Below, piece by piece: positions 17,703-27,539 of a DNA stretch of 64,000 nt (positions within the stretch are counted from its first letter, which is position 1; each line of letters begins with the position of its first letter). This DNA is from Faecalibacterium duncaniae (GTDB lineage Bacteria; Bacillota; Clostridia; Oscillospirales; Ruminococcaceae). The stretch is from NCBI RefSeq assembly GCF_010509575.1, contig NZ_CP048437.1:1674001-1738000 (forward strand). Direction: 5' to 3'. The notes beneath the pieces were generated by a model. That model was not told the DNA's origin, searched no databases, and saw only the letters and a list, made by a program, of their open reading frames with translations. The translations under genes were made by a program, and so were the position numbers.

Positions 17703-18176
17703 ATGTGGGAGCTGCTGTACGAGACCTTCTGGGACAGGCTGGAGCATTTCTGTTTCAATCTCTGCCGGGACGAAGCCCGGGCGGAGGATCTGACCCAGGA
17801 AGTCTTTCTGCGGGCACTGCAGAACCGGACCCTTATCAACAGCTTTACGGAACGGCAGTGCAAGGCCTGGCTGTTTACCACTGCACGGAATCTCTACTGC
17901 GACCAGCTCCGCCGGACGGCAAAGGAGGAGCAGCTGCTCAGCACCTTTTTCCCGGAAGAGGACAGTGCTGAACCGGATTCCGCGCTGGACACAGTGGAAG
18001 CCGCCAGTCTGCTGGCTCTGCTCACCCCGGAAGAACGGCGGCTGTTCACCCTGCGCTATACAGCGGGCTACAATGCCAGCGAGATCGGTCAGCTGCTCTG
18101 TCTCCCGCCCGGCACGGTCCGCAGCCGCCTTGCCCAGATACGCCATCGCCTCAAAACTGAACTTACGGAGGATTAA
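17703..18176 (+). CDS. ECF-type RNA polymerase sigma factor
   Basis: A 157-residue sigma-70 family protein with region 2 (ARAEDLTQEVFLRAL, CKAWLFTTARNLYCDQLRR) and region 4 (EERRLFTLRYTAGYNASEIGQLL, then GTVRSRLAQIRHRL). The ATG at 17703 is set by AAAGGAGGA; the frame could open at 17685 but that ATG overlaps the ribosome site. Its stop directly abuts the next gene, so they form a two-gene unit. No anti-sigma gene of known type is adjacent. Confidence 0.93.
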   Translation: MWELLYETFWDRLEHFCFNLCRDEARAEDLTQEVFLRALQNRTLINSFTERQCKAWLFTTARNLYCDQLRRTAKEEQLLSTFFPEEDSAEPDSALDTVEAASLLALLTPEERRLFTLRYTAGYNASEIGQLLCLPPGTVRSRLAQIRHRLKTELTED

Positions 18177-19157
18177 ATGATGAAAAAGAACCTGAACGTG
18201 GACGCTATGATCCTGGACCTGCGCAATGTGCAGGAGGATTTTCTTGACCGCTATGAGCAGATCAAGCTGGACTGCATGATCGCGCTGACCTCGCCCCGGG
18301 TGCAGGCGCTCCTGAGCCAGCACAACATTTCTCTGGATTCGATGCTCTGCAAAAATGTCCCGGAGGAGGTCTCGGTGGGTGTGGTCAATGGCAAGGTCAC
18401 GCTGAGCTCTGCCAGCCAGACCGCCGCCGGGCAGGTACTGGTGGTCAACGGCAAGCTGATGATCACACCGGATGCTGCGGAGGTTTTACAGAAATACGCC
18501 TGCATTCTGGTCAACGGTATGATCTACTGCCCGCAGTGCCTCTCGGCAGTGGTATCCGCCCGCTGCATCCTGAACGGAAAGCTGGCGGTCTACCCCGATG
18601 ATGCAGTGCTCCTGCCGGGAAGCTCCATCAAGCTAGACAACACCTTCCTGCTGCGGGCGCAAAGCCGCCTGTACTGGAATGAACATCGCTTCCTGGCGGT
18701 TGACCCCAGGCTCGACACTGCCGCACTGGCCGCAAAGGGCTGCAGCTTTTCCGCTCCAAAGGCCATCCTGTGCGCAAGCCTTGCGCCCGTTCTGGCCCCG
18801 CTCTTCCCGGATTCCACCGAGCTGATCATCGTGCCGGACGGCACCGCCGTGGTGGAAGACGACCTGGAGCTGACCGCCTCTTCCCTGCGCCGGTATGGCA
18901 CCCGTCTCTATGTGCTGGGTGATGCTGTCATCCCCGCAGAGAGCGCAGACCTGCTGGCTCAGATCGAATTCCTGCATGTTACCGGTGAAGTAGAGCTGCC
19001 TGATGCTCTGGAAGCGGCCTTCTTTGCCATCCCTGAGCTGGAATGCGGCAAAGTAGTCCACGAGGACGCTCTGCCCAAACAGACCCGCGCCAAAGCAAAG
19101 GATGAGGAGCCCGATCCGGATACCGTGACCCTCAGCGGCATCCAGCTGACCCTGTAA
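18177..19157 (+). CDS. Unknown protein with repeated NGK-beta strands, paired with ECF sigma
   Basis: A 326-residue soluble protein starting one base after the sigma factor stop. The middle has short repeats of one pattern (VVNGKVTLS, VVNGKLMIT, LVNGMIYCP, ILNGKLAVYP) spaced about 30 residues, suggesting a beta-helix or similar stacked fold. There is no signal peptide or membrane segment, and the C-terminus is charged. I do not recognise the family. Adjacency suggests it modulates the sigma factor. Confidence 0.8.
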   Translation: MMKKNLNVDAMILDLRNVQEDFLDRYEQIKLDCMIALTSPRVQALLSQHNISLDSMLCKNVPEEVSVGVVNGKVTLSSASQTAAGQVLVVNGKLMITPDAAEVLQKYACILVNGMIYCPQCLSAVVSARCILNGKLAVYPDDAVLLPGSSIKLDNTFLLRAQSRLYWNEHRFLAVDPRLDTAALAAKGCSFSAPKAILCASLAPVLAPLFPDSTELIIVPDGTAVVEDDLELTASSLRRYGTRLYVLGDAVIPAESADLLAQIEFLHVTGEVELPDALEAAFFAIPELECGKVVHEDALPKQTRAKAKDEEPDPDTVTLSGIQLTL

Positions 19158-19177
19158 TCCGCACTGTTCCTCCCTGC

Positions 19178-19225
19178 CCCGCTCTTTCCGGCAAAAGCTC
19201 TCTGCTGGAAGGAGCGGGACTTTTG
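19178..19225 (+). terminator. Terminator after the sigma/NGK-repeat pair
   Basis: Imperfect arms beginning CCCGCTC (19178) and ending GAGCGGG (19218), then a T-rich tail. Confidence 0.7.
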
Positions 19226-19361
19226 TTGATTTTTTATTGCACCCGCTCCTCTGATATGATATACTAATTTTTGTATTGTGCAATTCCCCGGGCACACTTC
19301 CGCTGTGGAACCCGCTGCCCGGGCAGGATATGGGAACCGAAATCAGGAAGAGGAGCAACGA

Positions 19362-20852
19362 ATGAAAAAAGGATTTGACAACGACAAATACCTGCAGATG
19401 CAGTCGGAGCACATCCGGGAGCGGATCGCGCAGTTCGACAACAAGCTGTATCTGGAATTCGGCGGCAAGCTGTTCGATGACTACCACGCCTCCCGCGTGC
19501 TGCCCGGCTTCCAGCCCGATTCCAAGCTGCAGATGCTGCTGCAGCTGAAGGATCAGGCCGAGGTCGTTATCGTCATCAACGCTGAGGACATCGTCAGCAG
19601 CAAGGTACGCGGTGACTATGGCATTACCTATGATCTGGACGTTCTGCGTCTCATCGATGCATTCCAGGAGCGCGGCCTGTTTGTGGGCAGTGTATGCGTG
19701 ACCATGTACACCGCTGCCCCCGAGGTGGAAGCCTTTGAGAAGCGGCTGAACAGCCTGGGCATCCGCACCTTCCGGCACTATAAGATCCCCGGCTACCCCA
19801 ATGACGTTGCCCGCATCGTGAGCGACGAGGGCTATGGCCGCAACGAGTACATTGAGACCCAGCGCCCGCTGGTGGTTATCACGGCTCCCGGCCCCGGCAG
19901 CGGCAAGATGGCCACCTGCCTGTCCCAGCTGTACCACGAATACAAGCGGGGCGTGAAGGCCGGTTATGCCAAGTTTGAGACCTTCCCCATCTGGAACATC
20001 CCCCTGAAGCACCCGGTCAACCTGGCTTACGAGGCTGCCACCGCCGACCTGAACGATGTGAACATGATCGACCCGTTCCATCTGGAGGCCTATGGCAAGA
20101 CCGCGGTCAACTACAACCGCGACATTGAGATCTTCCCCGTGGTCAACGCCATGTTTGAGCTGATCGCAGGCAAAAGTCCCTACCACTCTCCCACCGACAT
20201 GGGCGTGAACATGGCCGGCAACTGCATTGTGGATGATGCGGCCTGCTGCGAAGCTTCCCGCAATGAGATCGTCCGCCGCTACTTTAAGGCCCTGTGTGAC
20301 CTCAAGAACGGCGCACAGATCCAGAGCGAGGTCTACAAGCTGGAGCTGCTGATGAATCAGGCCGGACTGACCCAGGGCAGCCGCCCGGTGGAGCAGGCCG
20401 CCCATGCAGTCTCTGAAAAGACCGGCGGTGCCCCCGCCGCTGCCATCGAGCTGCCGGACGGCACCGTTGTCACCGGCAAGACCGGCCCCCTGCTGGGTGC
20501 CGCTTCCTCCGCTCTGCTCAACGCGCTGAAAAAGCTGGCCGGCATCGACCAGGAGCTTGACCTCGTTTCTGCCGCCGCCATCGAGCCCATCCAGACCCTC
20601 AAGACCAACTATCTGGGCAGCAAGAACCCCCGCCTGCACACCGACGAGATCCTGATTGCCCTGTCCAGCTCGGCCGCGCAGAATCCCACTGCTGCAGCCG
20701 CCCTCAAGCAACTCTCCCACCTGAAGGGCTGCGATATGCACTCCACCGTCATCCTGTCCAGCGTGGATATGGACACCGTGAAGAAGCTGGGCATGTATCT
20801 GACCTGCGAGCCCGCCTATGAGGAAGCAGACCGGATGTACCACAAGAAGTAA
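19362..20852 (+). CDS. DUF1846 family protein
   Basis: About 496 residues, the normal length of DUF1846 proteins of Firmicutes and Actinobacteria. Recognisable blocks include GFDNDKYLQMQSEHIRERI at the N-terminus, the loop APGPGSGKMATCLSQLYHEY, which resembles a nucleotide-binding P loop, and SPTDMGVNMAGNCI. The family is cytoplasmic and not firmly assigned a reaction. ATG 19362 follows AGGAAGAGGAG. It is flanked by a terminator and an intergenic repeat. Confidence 0.92.
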   Translation: MKKGFDNDKYLQMQSEHIRERIAQFDNKLYLEFGGKLFDDYHASRVLPGFQPDSKLQMLLQLKDQAEVVIVINAEDIVSSKVRGDYGITYDLDVLRLIDAFQERGLFVGSVCVTMYTAAPEVEAFEKRLNSLGIRTFRHYKIPGYPNDVARIVSDEGYGRNEYIETQRPLVVITAPGPGSGKMATCLSQLYHEYKRGVKAGYAKFETFPIWNIPLKHPVNLAYEAATADLNDVNMIDPFHLEAYGKTAVNYNRDIEIFPVVNAMFELIAGKSPYHSPTDMGVNMAGNCIVDDAACCEASRNEIVRRYFKALCDLKNGAQIQSEVYKLELLMNQAGLTQGSRPVEQAAHAVSEKTGGAPAAAIELPDGTVVTGKTGPLLGAASSALLNALKKLAGIDQELDLVSAAAIEPIQTLKTNYLGSKNPRLHTDEILIALSSSAAQNPTAAAALKQLSHLKGCDMHSTVILSSVDMDTVKKLGMYLTCEPAYEEADRMYHKK

Positions 20853-20860
20853 AAAATAAT

Positions 20861-20937
20861 GACCCTCTCTGTCATTGCTTTGCACTGCCGTCTTTCCCCA
20901 AGGGCAAGGCGGCCGTATCTGCGCGACGGAGAGGGTC
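20861..20937. repeat. Dispersed palindromic intergenic repeat, copy 3 (possible terminator)
   Basis: Starts GACCCTCTCTGTC and ends GACGGAGAGGGTC, giving inverted ends of about 12 bases, with CCCCAAGGG inside. It sits between two convergent genes and could end transcription from both sides. Confidence 0.75.
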
Positions 20938-20941
20938 ATTT

Positions 20942-21445
20942 TTATTTCCGGGTCTGTTCCCAGTAGGCTCCCATGCTCTGGCCGGGCTGGTCGGTGACAT
21001 CATCGTTCAGATAGTCTGCAAGGCCAAAGGCTTCCGGCTTCCAGCTGCGGGCGGCATCCACGGTGGGGTATTCCACCTCAGCGTACCAGAACGCAGTGGG
21101 CTGGCCCTCATCCACATGGTTCACCTCCAGCACAAGGCCATCGGGCAGGGCGTAGCTTCTGCGGATCTTCCCGATCAGGGGCTTACCGATGATCTTTGTT
21201 TCCAGTTCATCAAACAGTTTCTTGTCGATGGGGCGCTCGATCTCCTCCCGTGCAAGCCCGCTTCCGGACTTGAAGCAGAGGATATAGGCCGTCTCGCCGC
21301 CCTTGAGCGCCTCCTCCCGGATGCGCACGGTGGGCCGCACGCTGATATATCCCTGCCGCATGGCAAACTCTTCCTTGAGCGGCAGAGCCGGGAGGTTTTC
21401 GCCCTCCGGCCAGCCGTTCACCATCCATTTGCGTTCGATTTCCAT
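20942..21445 (-). CDS. CYTH-domain protein
   Basis: A 167-residue triphosphate tunnel (CYTH) protein. The diagnostic EIERKW is at residues 2-7, and alternating charged strands follow (RIREEAL, AREEIERP, LVLEVNHVDEG, WYAEVEYP). The family hydrolyses inorganic or organic triphosphates, or makes cAMP in some classes; single-domain bacterial forms are usually inorganic triphosphatases. Substrate here is inferred. Confidence 0.9.
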   Translation of the reverse strand: MEIERKWMVNGWPEGENLPALPLKEEFAMRQGYISVRPTVRIREEALKGGETAYILCFKSGSGLAREEIERPIDKKLFDELETKIIGKPLIGKIRRSYALPDGLVLEVNHVDEGQPTAFWYAEVEYPTVDAARSWKPEAFGLADYLNDDVTDQPGQSMGAYWEQTRK

Positions 21446-21533
21446 GACGTTTTCCTCGTTTCTGTGTTTTTGTATTTATTCTAGCACGTTTTTATGTTAG
21501 AATAAATATCAGTATGAAATTTTAGCATCCTCA

Positions 21534-21681
21534 CCCTCTCAGTCAATGCCTGACGGCATTGCCAGCTCCCCCAAAGGGGGAGCCAAGAGCCGCTCTGTAT
21601 TCAAGCTTGATGAGACTGAATCGAAAATCGCCAAAGGCTCTCCCTTTGGGAGAGCTGGCGAGCGGAGCGAAACTGAGAGGG
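21534..21681. repeat. Dispersed palindromic intergenic repeat, copy 4
   Basis: Starts CCCTCTCAGTCAATGCC, contains two boxes of the form CTCCCCCAAAGGGGGAG and CTCTCCCTTTGGGAGAG, and ends GCGAAACTGAGAGGG. It is the best-formed copy, consisting of two hairpins within inverted ends. Confidence 0.85.
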
Positions 21682-21706
21682 CGAGCCAGTTATAACAGGA
21701 GCAACT

Positions 21707-22936
21707 ATGAAATCTTCTCGCAATTACCCCGTTTACACCGTCAACAAACACGCCGAAGGGCTTCTGGTGGGCGGCCACCCCTGGGTGTACGAAAACGACA
21801 TCCTGGGTTTCCCGGAGGCGGAGCCTGAAAACGGCACGCTGGTCGATGTAGTCAGCACAAAGGGTGCCTATCTTGGCACCGGTTTTCTCTCACTGAAAAG
21901 CAAGATCCGGGTGCGGCTCATCTCCCGCAACGCCAACGACACCTTCGATGCCGCTTTCTGGAAGCGCCGGGTCGAATACGCCTGGGCCTACCGCAAGACC
22001 GTGCTGGAGCCCGCCGACCTGACCGCCTGCCGTGTCATCTTTGGCGAGGCTGACCAGTTCCCGGGCCTGACCGTGGACCGATTCAATAATATCCTTGTCA
22101 CCCAGACCCTGAGCGTGGGCATGGAAAAGCTCAAGCCCATCCTCTTCCCCCTGCTGGCAGAAGTCCTGCGCGCTGACGGCCAGACCATTGACGGCATCTA
22201 CGAGCGCAACGACGAGGCTCTGCGGGCCAAGGAGGGTTTGGCACAGAACAAGGGCTGGTTTGACCTGCCCGGCGAGACGCACCCCGACAGCACCAAGACT
22301 GAGATCTGCGAGAACGGCGTGTTCTACCACGTTGATTTTGAGAACGGCCAGAAGACCGGCTTTTTCCTCGACCAGAAATACAACCGCCGGGCCGTGGCCC
22401 GCATTGCTGCCGGTCACACTGTGCTGGACTGCTTTACCCACACCGGCAGCTTTGCGCTGAACGCCGCCAAGGGCGGGGCTGCCCGGGTCACGGCCGCTGA
22501 CATCAGCGCCGAGGCCATTGCCATGGCCCAGCGGAACGCCCAGCGCAACAATCTGACCAACATGGATTTTCTCTGCGAGGACACCTTTGAGCTGCTGCCC
22601 CGGCTGGAAAAAGAGGGCCATCCCTACGACTTTATCATCCTTGATCCGCCGGCCTTTACCAAGGCCCGCCGCACGGTGGAGAACGCCATGCGCGGCTATA
22701 AGGAGATCAACTACCGCGCCATGAAGCTGCTGCCCCGGGGCGGCTATCTGGCCACGGCCAGCTGCTCTCACTTTGCCACCGAGGAGCTGTTCATCAAGAT
22801 GCTGCACGCCGCCGCAAAGGATGCCCACCGGCAGCTGCGGCAGATTGAGGTGAAGCAGCAGGCCCCGGATCACCCCATCCTGTGGGGCGTGCCCGAGACC
22901 AATTACCTGAAGTTCTTCCTGTTCCAGGTGATCTAA
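21707..22936 (+). CDS. RlmI-like 23S rRNA (cytosine) methyltransferase
   Basis: A 409-residue SAM-dependent methyltransferase. The N-terminal PUA domain (VGGHPWVYENDIL) precedes an EEHEE-like linker and a Rossmann domain with motif I VLDCFTHTGSFALNAA, VTAADISAEAI and the catalytic-loop DPPAFTK. RlmI methylates C1962 of E. coli 23S rRNA; the exact site in this organism is inferred. An intergenic repeat precedes the gene, and a promoter for GSIII begins about 70 bases after its stop. Confidence 0.9.
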   Translation: MKSSRNYPVYTVNKHAEGLLVGGHPWVYENDILGFPEAEPENGTLVDVVSTKGAYLGTGFLSLKSKIRVRLISRNANDTFDAAFWKRRVEYAWAYRKTVLEPADLTACRVIFGEADQFPGLTVDRFNNILVTQTLSVGMEKLKPILFPLLAEVLRADGQTIDGIYERNDEALRAKEGLAQNKGWFDLPGETHPDSTKTEICENGVFYHVDFENGQKTGFFLDQKYNRRAVARIAAGHTVLDCFTHTGSFALNAAKGGAARVTAADISAEAIAMAQRNAQRNNLTNMDFLCEDTFELLPRLEKEGHPYDFIILDPPAFTKARRTVENAMRGYKEINYRAMKLLPRGGYLATASCSHFATEELFIKMLHAAAKDAHRQLRQIEVKQQAPDHPILWGVPETNYLKFFLFQVI

Positions 22937-23006
22937 AAGTAATACCAAATACGATATCTCCCAAAAAAACGAGAACGTGTTTGTGCAGAATCGTCAGTTT
23001 TGTCAA

Positions 23007-23035
23007 TTGCCTTTTGAGCCGTTCCGGGATATAAT
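23007..23035 (+). promoter_or_regulatory. Promoter of glnN (GSIII)
   Basis: TTGCCT (23007-23012), 17 bases, TATAAT (23030-23035). Transcription would begin near 23041-23043, immediately before the hairpins described next. Confidence 0.7.
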
Positions 23036-23045
23036 CAGACCATAG

Positions 23046-23061
23046 ACAGCAACGGCGCTGT
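23046..23061 (+). promoter_or_regulatory. Candidate ANTAR-binding hairpin in the glnN leader
   Basis: Stem ACAGC/GCTGT closes a six-base loop AACGGC. ANTAR target RNAs are known to use hexanucleotide loops with A at position 1 and G at position 4; this loop fits. The loop and 3' arm overlap the 5' arm of the terminator at 23051, so the two structures exclude each other. I find no second hexaloop hairpin upstream, which known targets have. Confidence 0.5.
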
Positions 23062-23093
23062 GGGTCACCTCCTGACTCGCAGCGCCGTTTTTG
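23051..23093 (+). terminator. Leader terminator (attenuator) of glnN
   Basis: Arms AACGGCGCTG (23051-23060) and CAGCGCCGTT (23080-23089) are perfect; the stem continues inward through GGGTCA/TGACTC (one wobble) to a five-base loop. A T-rich run follows. Because the promoter lies upstream of it, the hairpin is inside the glnN leader, 94 bases before the start codon, not just the end of the previous gene. Confidence 0.75.
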
Positions 23094-23186
23094 TTAAAAA
23101 GCTTTTCGCTGTTTCCGGGCCGCAGTTCGGCGGCGGGAGACAGTTTCGGAAGGGACAGACATAAGATCAAGTAAGGAGTAGGATTT

Positions 23187-25274
<2,088 letters not shown>

Positions 25275-25352
25275 TCTTTCTGACATAGCTTGATCAGCAT
25301 CGCTGGGTTGTTGGATTTTTAAGCCATTCCCCTTTTCCTATTTCTTACACCA

Positions 25353-25401
25353 GCCTAAAGACCTGCTTTGCGCATACGAAGCAGGCCTTTAGGCGTTTTT
25401 T
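25353..25401 (+). terminator. Strong terminator between glnN and glnA
   Basis: Sixteen-base arms, from GCCTAAAG (25353) to CTTTAGGC (25394), with a single mismatch, then six T. It lies 76 bases before the glnA start, and I see no convincing promoter between it and glnA. Confidence 0.85.
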
Positions 25402-25476
25402 AAGAACGCAAGCCGATTTTTCCAGCTTTGCACTGTTGTGCCATTTGCCGCGCCCTGCGGCTCGGAGGGAACCACT

Positions 25477-26796
25477 ATGAGCTATAATACCCAACAGGAC
25501 ATCCTTGATTTTGTGGAGGACAACAACGTCAAATTCGTCCGCTTTGCCTTCTGCGATATCTTTGGCACCCAGAAAAACATCGCCGTGCTTGCCAGCGACC
25601 TGCCCAAAGCCATGGAGGATGGTGTCTGCTTTGACGGCAGCTCCATTGCCGGTTTTATGAAGGTGGAGGAGAGCGATCTTGTGCTCCGGCCCGATCTTTC
25701 CACCGTGACCATCCTGCCCTGGCGGCCCACCGAGGGCCGGGTGATGCAGTTCTTCTGTGACGTAGAAAAGCCGGACGGCGCTGCCTTTGGCGGCAACTGC
25801 CGCGGCTTCCTGCGCCAGATGAGCCGCAGCTTCCGCAAGCTGGGGCTGACCTGCAACGTGGGGGCTGAGTGCGAGTTCTACCTGTTTGAGAATGACGACC
25901 GTGGCCGCCCCACCCGCATCCCCATCGACTTTGGCGGCTACTTTGATGTAGCCCCGCTGGATGCAGGTGAGAACCTGCGCCGGGATATCTGCCTGACCAT
26001 GGAGCAGATGGGCATGAGCCCCCAGCACAGCCATCACGAGAGCGGCCACGGCCAGAATGAGATCGACTGCCACTACGCCGGCCCCCTGAAAACAGCCGAC
26101 CATGTGATGATGTTCAAGCAGATCGTGCGGGCTGTTGCCATGCGCAACGGCATCCACGCCAGCTTCCTGCCCAAGCCCCTGCCGGATCAGGCAGGCAGCG
26201 GCCTGCACATCAACCTTTCGCTCTGCATGGACGGCCGCAATCTGTTTGAGGGCGACATTGCCCCGGACAGCATTGCGGGCAGCTTCATGGCAGGTGTTCT
26301 GGCCCACAGCCGGGAGCTGACCGTGTTCACCAATCCCCTGCCCAACAGCTACCAGCGCTTTGGCTGTGACGAGGCCCCCCGCTATGTGAGCTGGAGCCGC
26401 CAGAACCGCAGCCAGCTGGTGCGCATCCCGCAGGTCAAGGGCAACAACTGCCGCATGGAACTGCGCAGCCCTGACCCTGCCTGCAACCCCTATCTGGCCG
26501 TGGGTCTGGTGCTGGCTGCCGGTCTGGATGGCATCGAGCACCGGATGGTGCTGCAGGCCCCCATCAACAAGAACCTGTTCGATCCCGCCGAGGCCGCAGG
26601 TCTTGGGCTGGAAAGACTGCCTTCCACGCTGGAGGAGGCCGTGCAGGCCGCGCAGGAGAGCGAATTTCTGCACCGCGTGCTGCCGGAAGAGCTTTCGCAT
26701 CGGTACTATGAGGAAGAACTGAAGCGCTGTGCCGCCCTGAAAGCTGCCGCCGACCCGGCAGAGTACGAGCGGGTGCACTACTTCAACGCCATCTGA
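25477..26796 (+). CDS. glnA: Glutamine synthetase, type I
   Basis: A 439-residue GSI of the short (alpha-type) Firmicutes class without the adenylylation Tyr region. Motifs: beta-grasp DGSSIAGF, AECEFYLF, GHGQNEIDCHY, KPLPDQAGSGLH, the ATP/glutamate site NSYQRFG and the SRQNRSQLVRIP region. ATG 25477 follows GGAGGG. The presence of both GSI and GSIII in one cluster suggests conditional use of each. Expression may depend on readthrough of the terminator at 25353. Confidence 0.96.
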   Translation: MSYNTQQDILDFVEDNNVKFVRFAFCDIFGTQKNIAVLASDLPKAMEDGVCFDGSSIAGFMKVEESDLVLRPDLSTVTILPWRPTEGRVMQFFCDVEKPDGAAFGGNCRGFLRQMSRSFRKLGLTCNVGAECEFYLFENDDRGRPTRIPIDFGGYFDVAPLDAGENLRRDICLTMEQMGMSPQHSHHESGHGQNEIDCHYAGPLKTADHVMMFKQIVRAVAMRNGIHASFLPKPLPDQAGSGLHINLSLCMDGRNLFEGDIAPDSIAGSFMAGVLAHSRELTVFTNPLPNSYQRFGCDEAPRYVSWSRQNRSQLVRIPQVKGNNCRMELRSPDPACNPYLAVGLVLAAGLDGIEHRMVLQAPINKNLFDPAEAAGLGLERLPSTLEEAVQAAQESEFLHRVLPEELSHRYYEEELKRCAALKAAADPAEYERVHYFNAI

Positions 26797-26871
26797 ACCG
26801 CTTTTGAGGGAAAGTACGAAGGGGCAGTGATTCGGCCCCTTGCCTGGATGTAAGAGAAAGGAGCGATTCAA

Positions 26872-27441
26872 ATGGGACGTGCTCTGATCGTGAGCGCCGG
26901 AGCAAGCTCCAACGAGTACATCTCCGCGCGGCTGGCAGAGCTGGGATACACCCGGCCTACGATCATCCCCAGTGGTGCCGAGGCCCGGCGCAGGATGATG
27001 GAATCTGATTTTGAGTTGATCGTGGTCAACGCGCCTTTGCCGGACGAGTTCGGTCACGAACTGTGTTCCTCTGCCGTAGAAAAAACAGACGCAGGCGTGG
27101 TGCTGCTGGCCAAGGCAGCAGCCGCCGAGCAGCTGCTGACCCCCATGAGTGAGCAGGGGGTACTGCTGCTGAGCAAGCCGTTCTCCAACACGCTGTTCCT
27201 GCAGGCCATCCATCTGGCCGCGGCCAGCAACCACCGCCTGCAGCTGCTCCGGCAGGAAAACGCGCGGATGCAGGAAAAGATCGCACAGGTACGGCTGGTC
27301 AGCCATGCAAAATGCTGTCTGGTGGCGCGGGAGCAGATGAGCGAGGATGCCGCCCACCGCTACATTGAAAAGCGCGCCATGGACACCCGGCGCAGCCGTG
27401 CAGAAATTGCACAGGAAATCCTTGATTCTTACGAGGATTAG
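26872..27441 (+). CDS. Response regulator with ANTAR antitermination domain
   Basis: A 189-residue protein with a degenerate receiver-like domain (residues 1-115) in which the usual phospho-Asp region reads ELIVVNAPLPDE, so a standard Asp is absent there. A coiled helix (LQLLRQENARMQEKIAQV) links to a C-terminal ANTAR RNA-binding domain (KCCLVAREQMSEDAAHRYIEKRAMDTRRSRAEIAQEIL; key Ala, Tyr and Arg positions kept). ANTAR proteins prevent transcription termination by holding a hexaloop hairpin. A glnA-linked ANTAR regulator is known in clostridia. Likely target: the glnN and perhaps glnA leaders. Confidence 0.9.
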   Translation: MGRALIVSAGASSNEYISARLAELGYTRPTIIPSGAEARRRMMESDFELIVVNAPLPDEFGHELCSSAVEKTDAGVVLLAKAAAAEQLLTPMSEQGVLLLSKPFSNTLFLQAIHLAAASNHRLQLLRQENARMQEKIAQVRLVSHAKCCLVAREQMSEDAAHRYIEKRAMDTRRSRAEIAQEILDSYED

Positions 27442-27539
27442 GATTATAATCTGGTGTTGTATGTTTTATTTCGGATGCAAGCGCATCCGCACTGGGAAAG
27501 AATGATCTCTGAAAGATAAATTAGAGGAGGACTGAACAA

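Noticed and set aside
18633..20939. Leftward frame of 768 codons
   Set aside because: Antisense to the DUF1846 and NGK-repeat genes; both of those have recognisable or well-initiated products on the plus strand.
26819..26841. Hairpin AAGGGGC/GCCCCTT between glnA and the ANTAR gene
   Set aside because: No T run and no hexaloop; too little to call a terminator or ANTAR site.
27472..27489. Hairpin CGGATGC/GCATCCG before pyrG as a terminator or regulatory site
   Set aside because: Good stem but no T tract, and no known CTP-sensing element visible; function cannot be supported.
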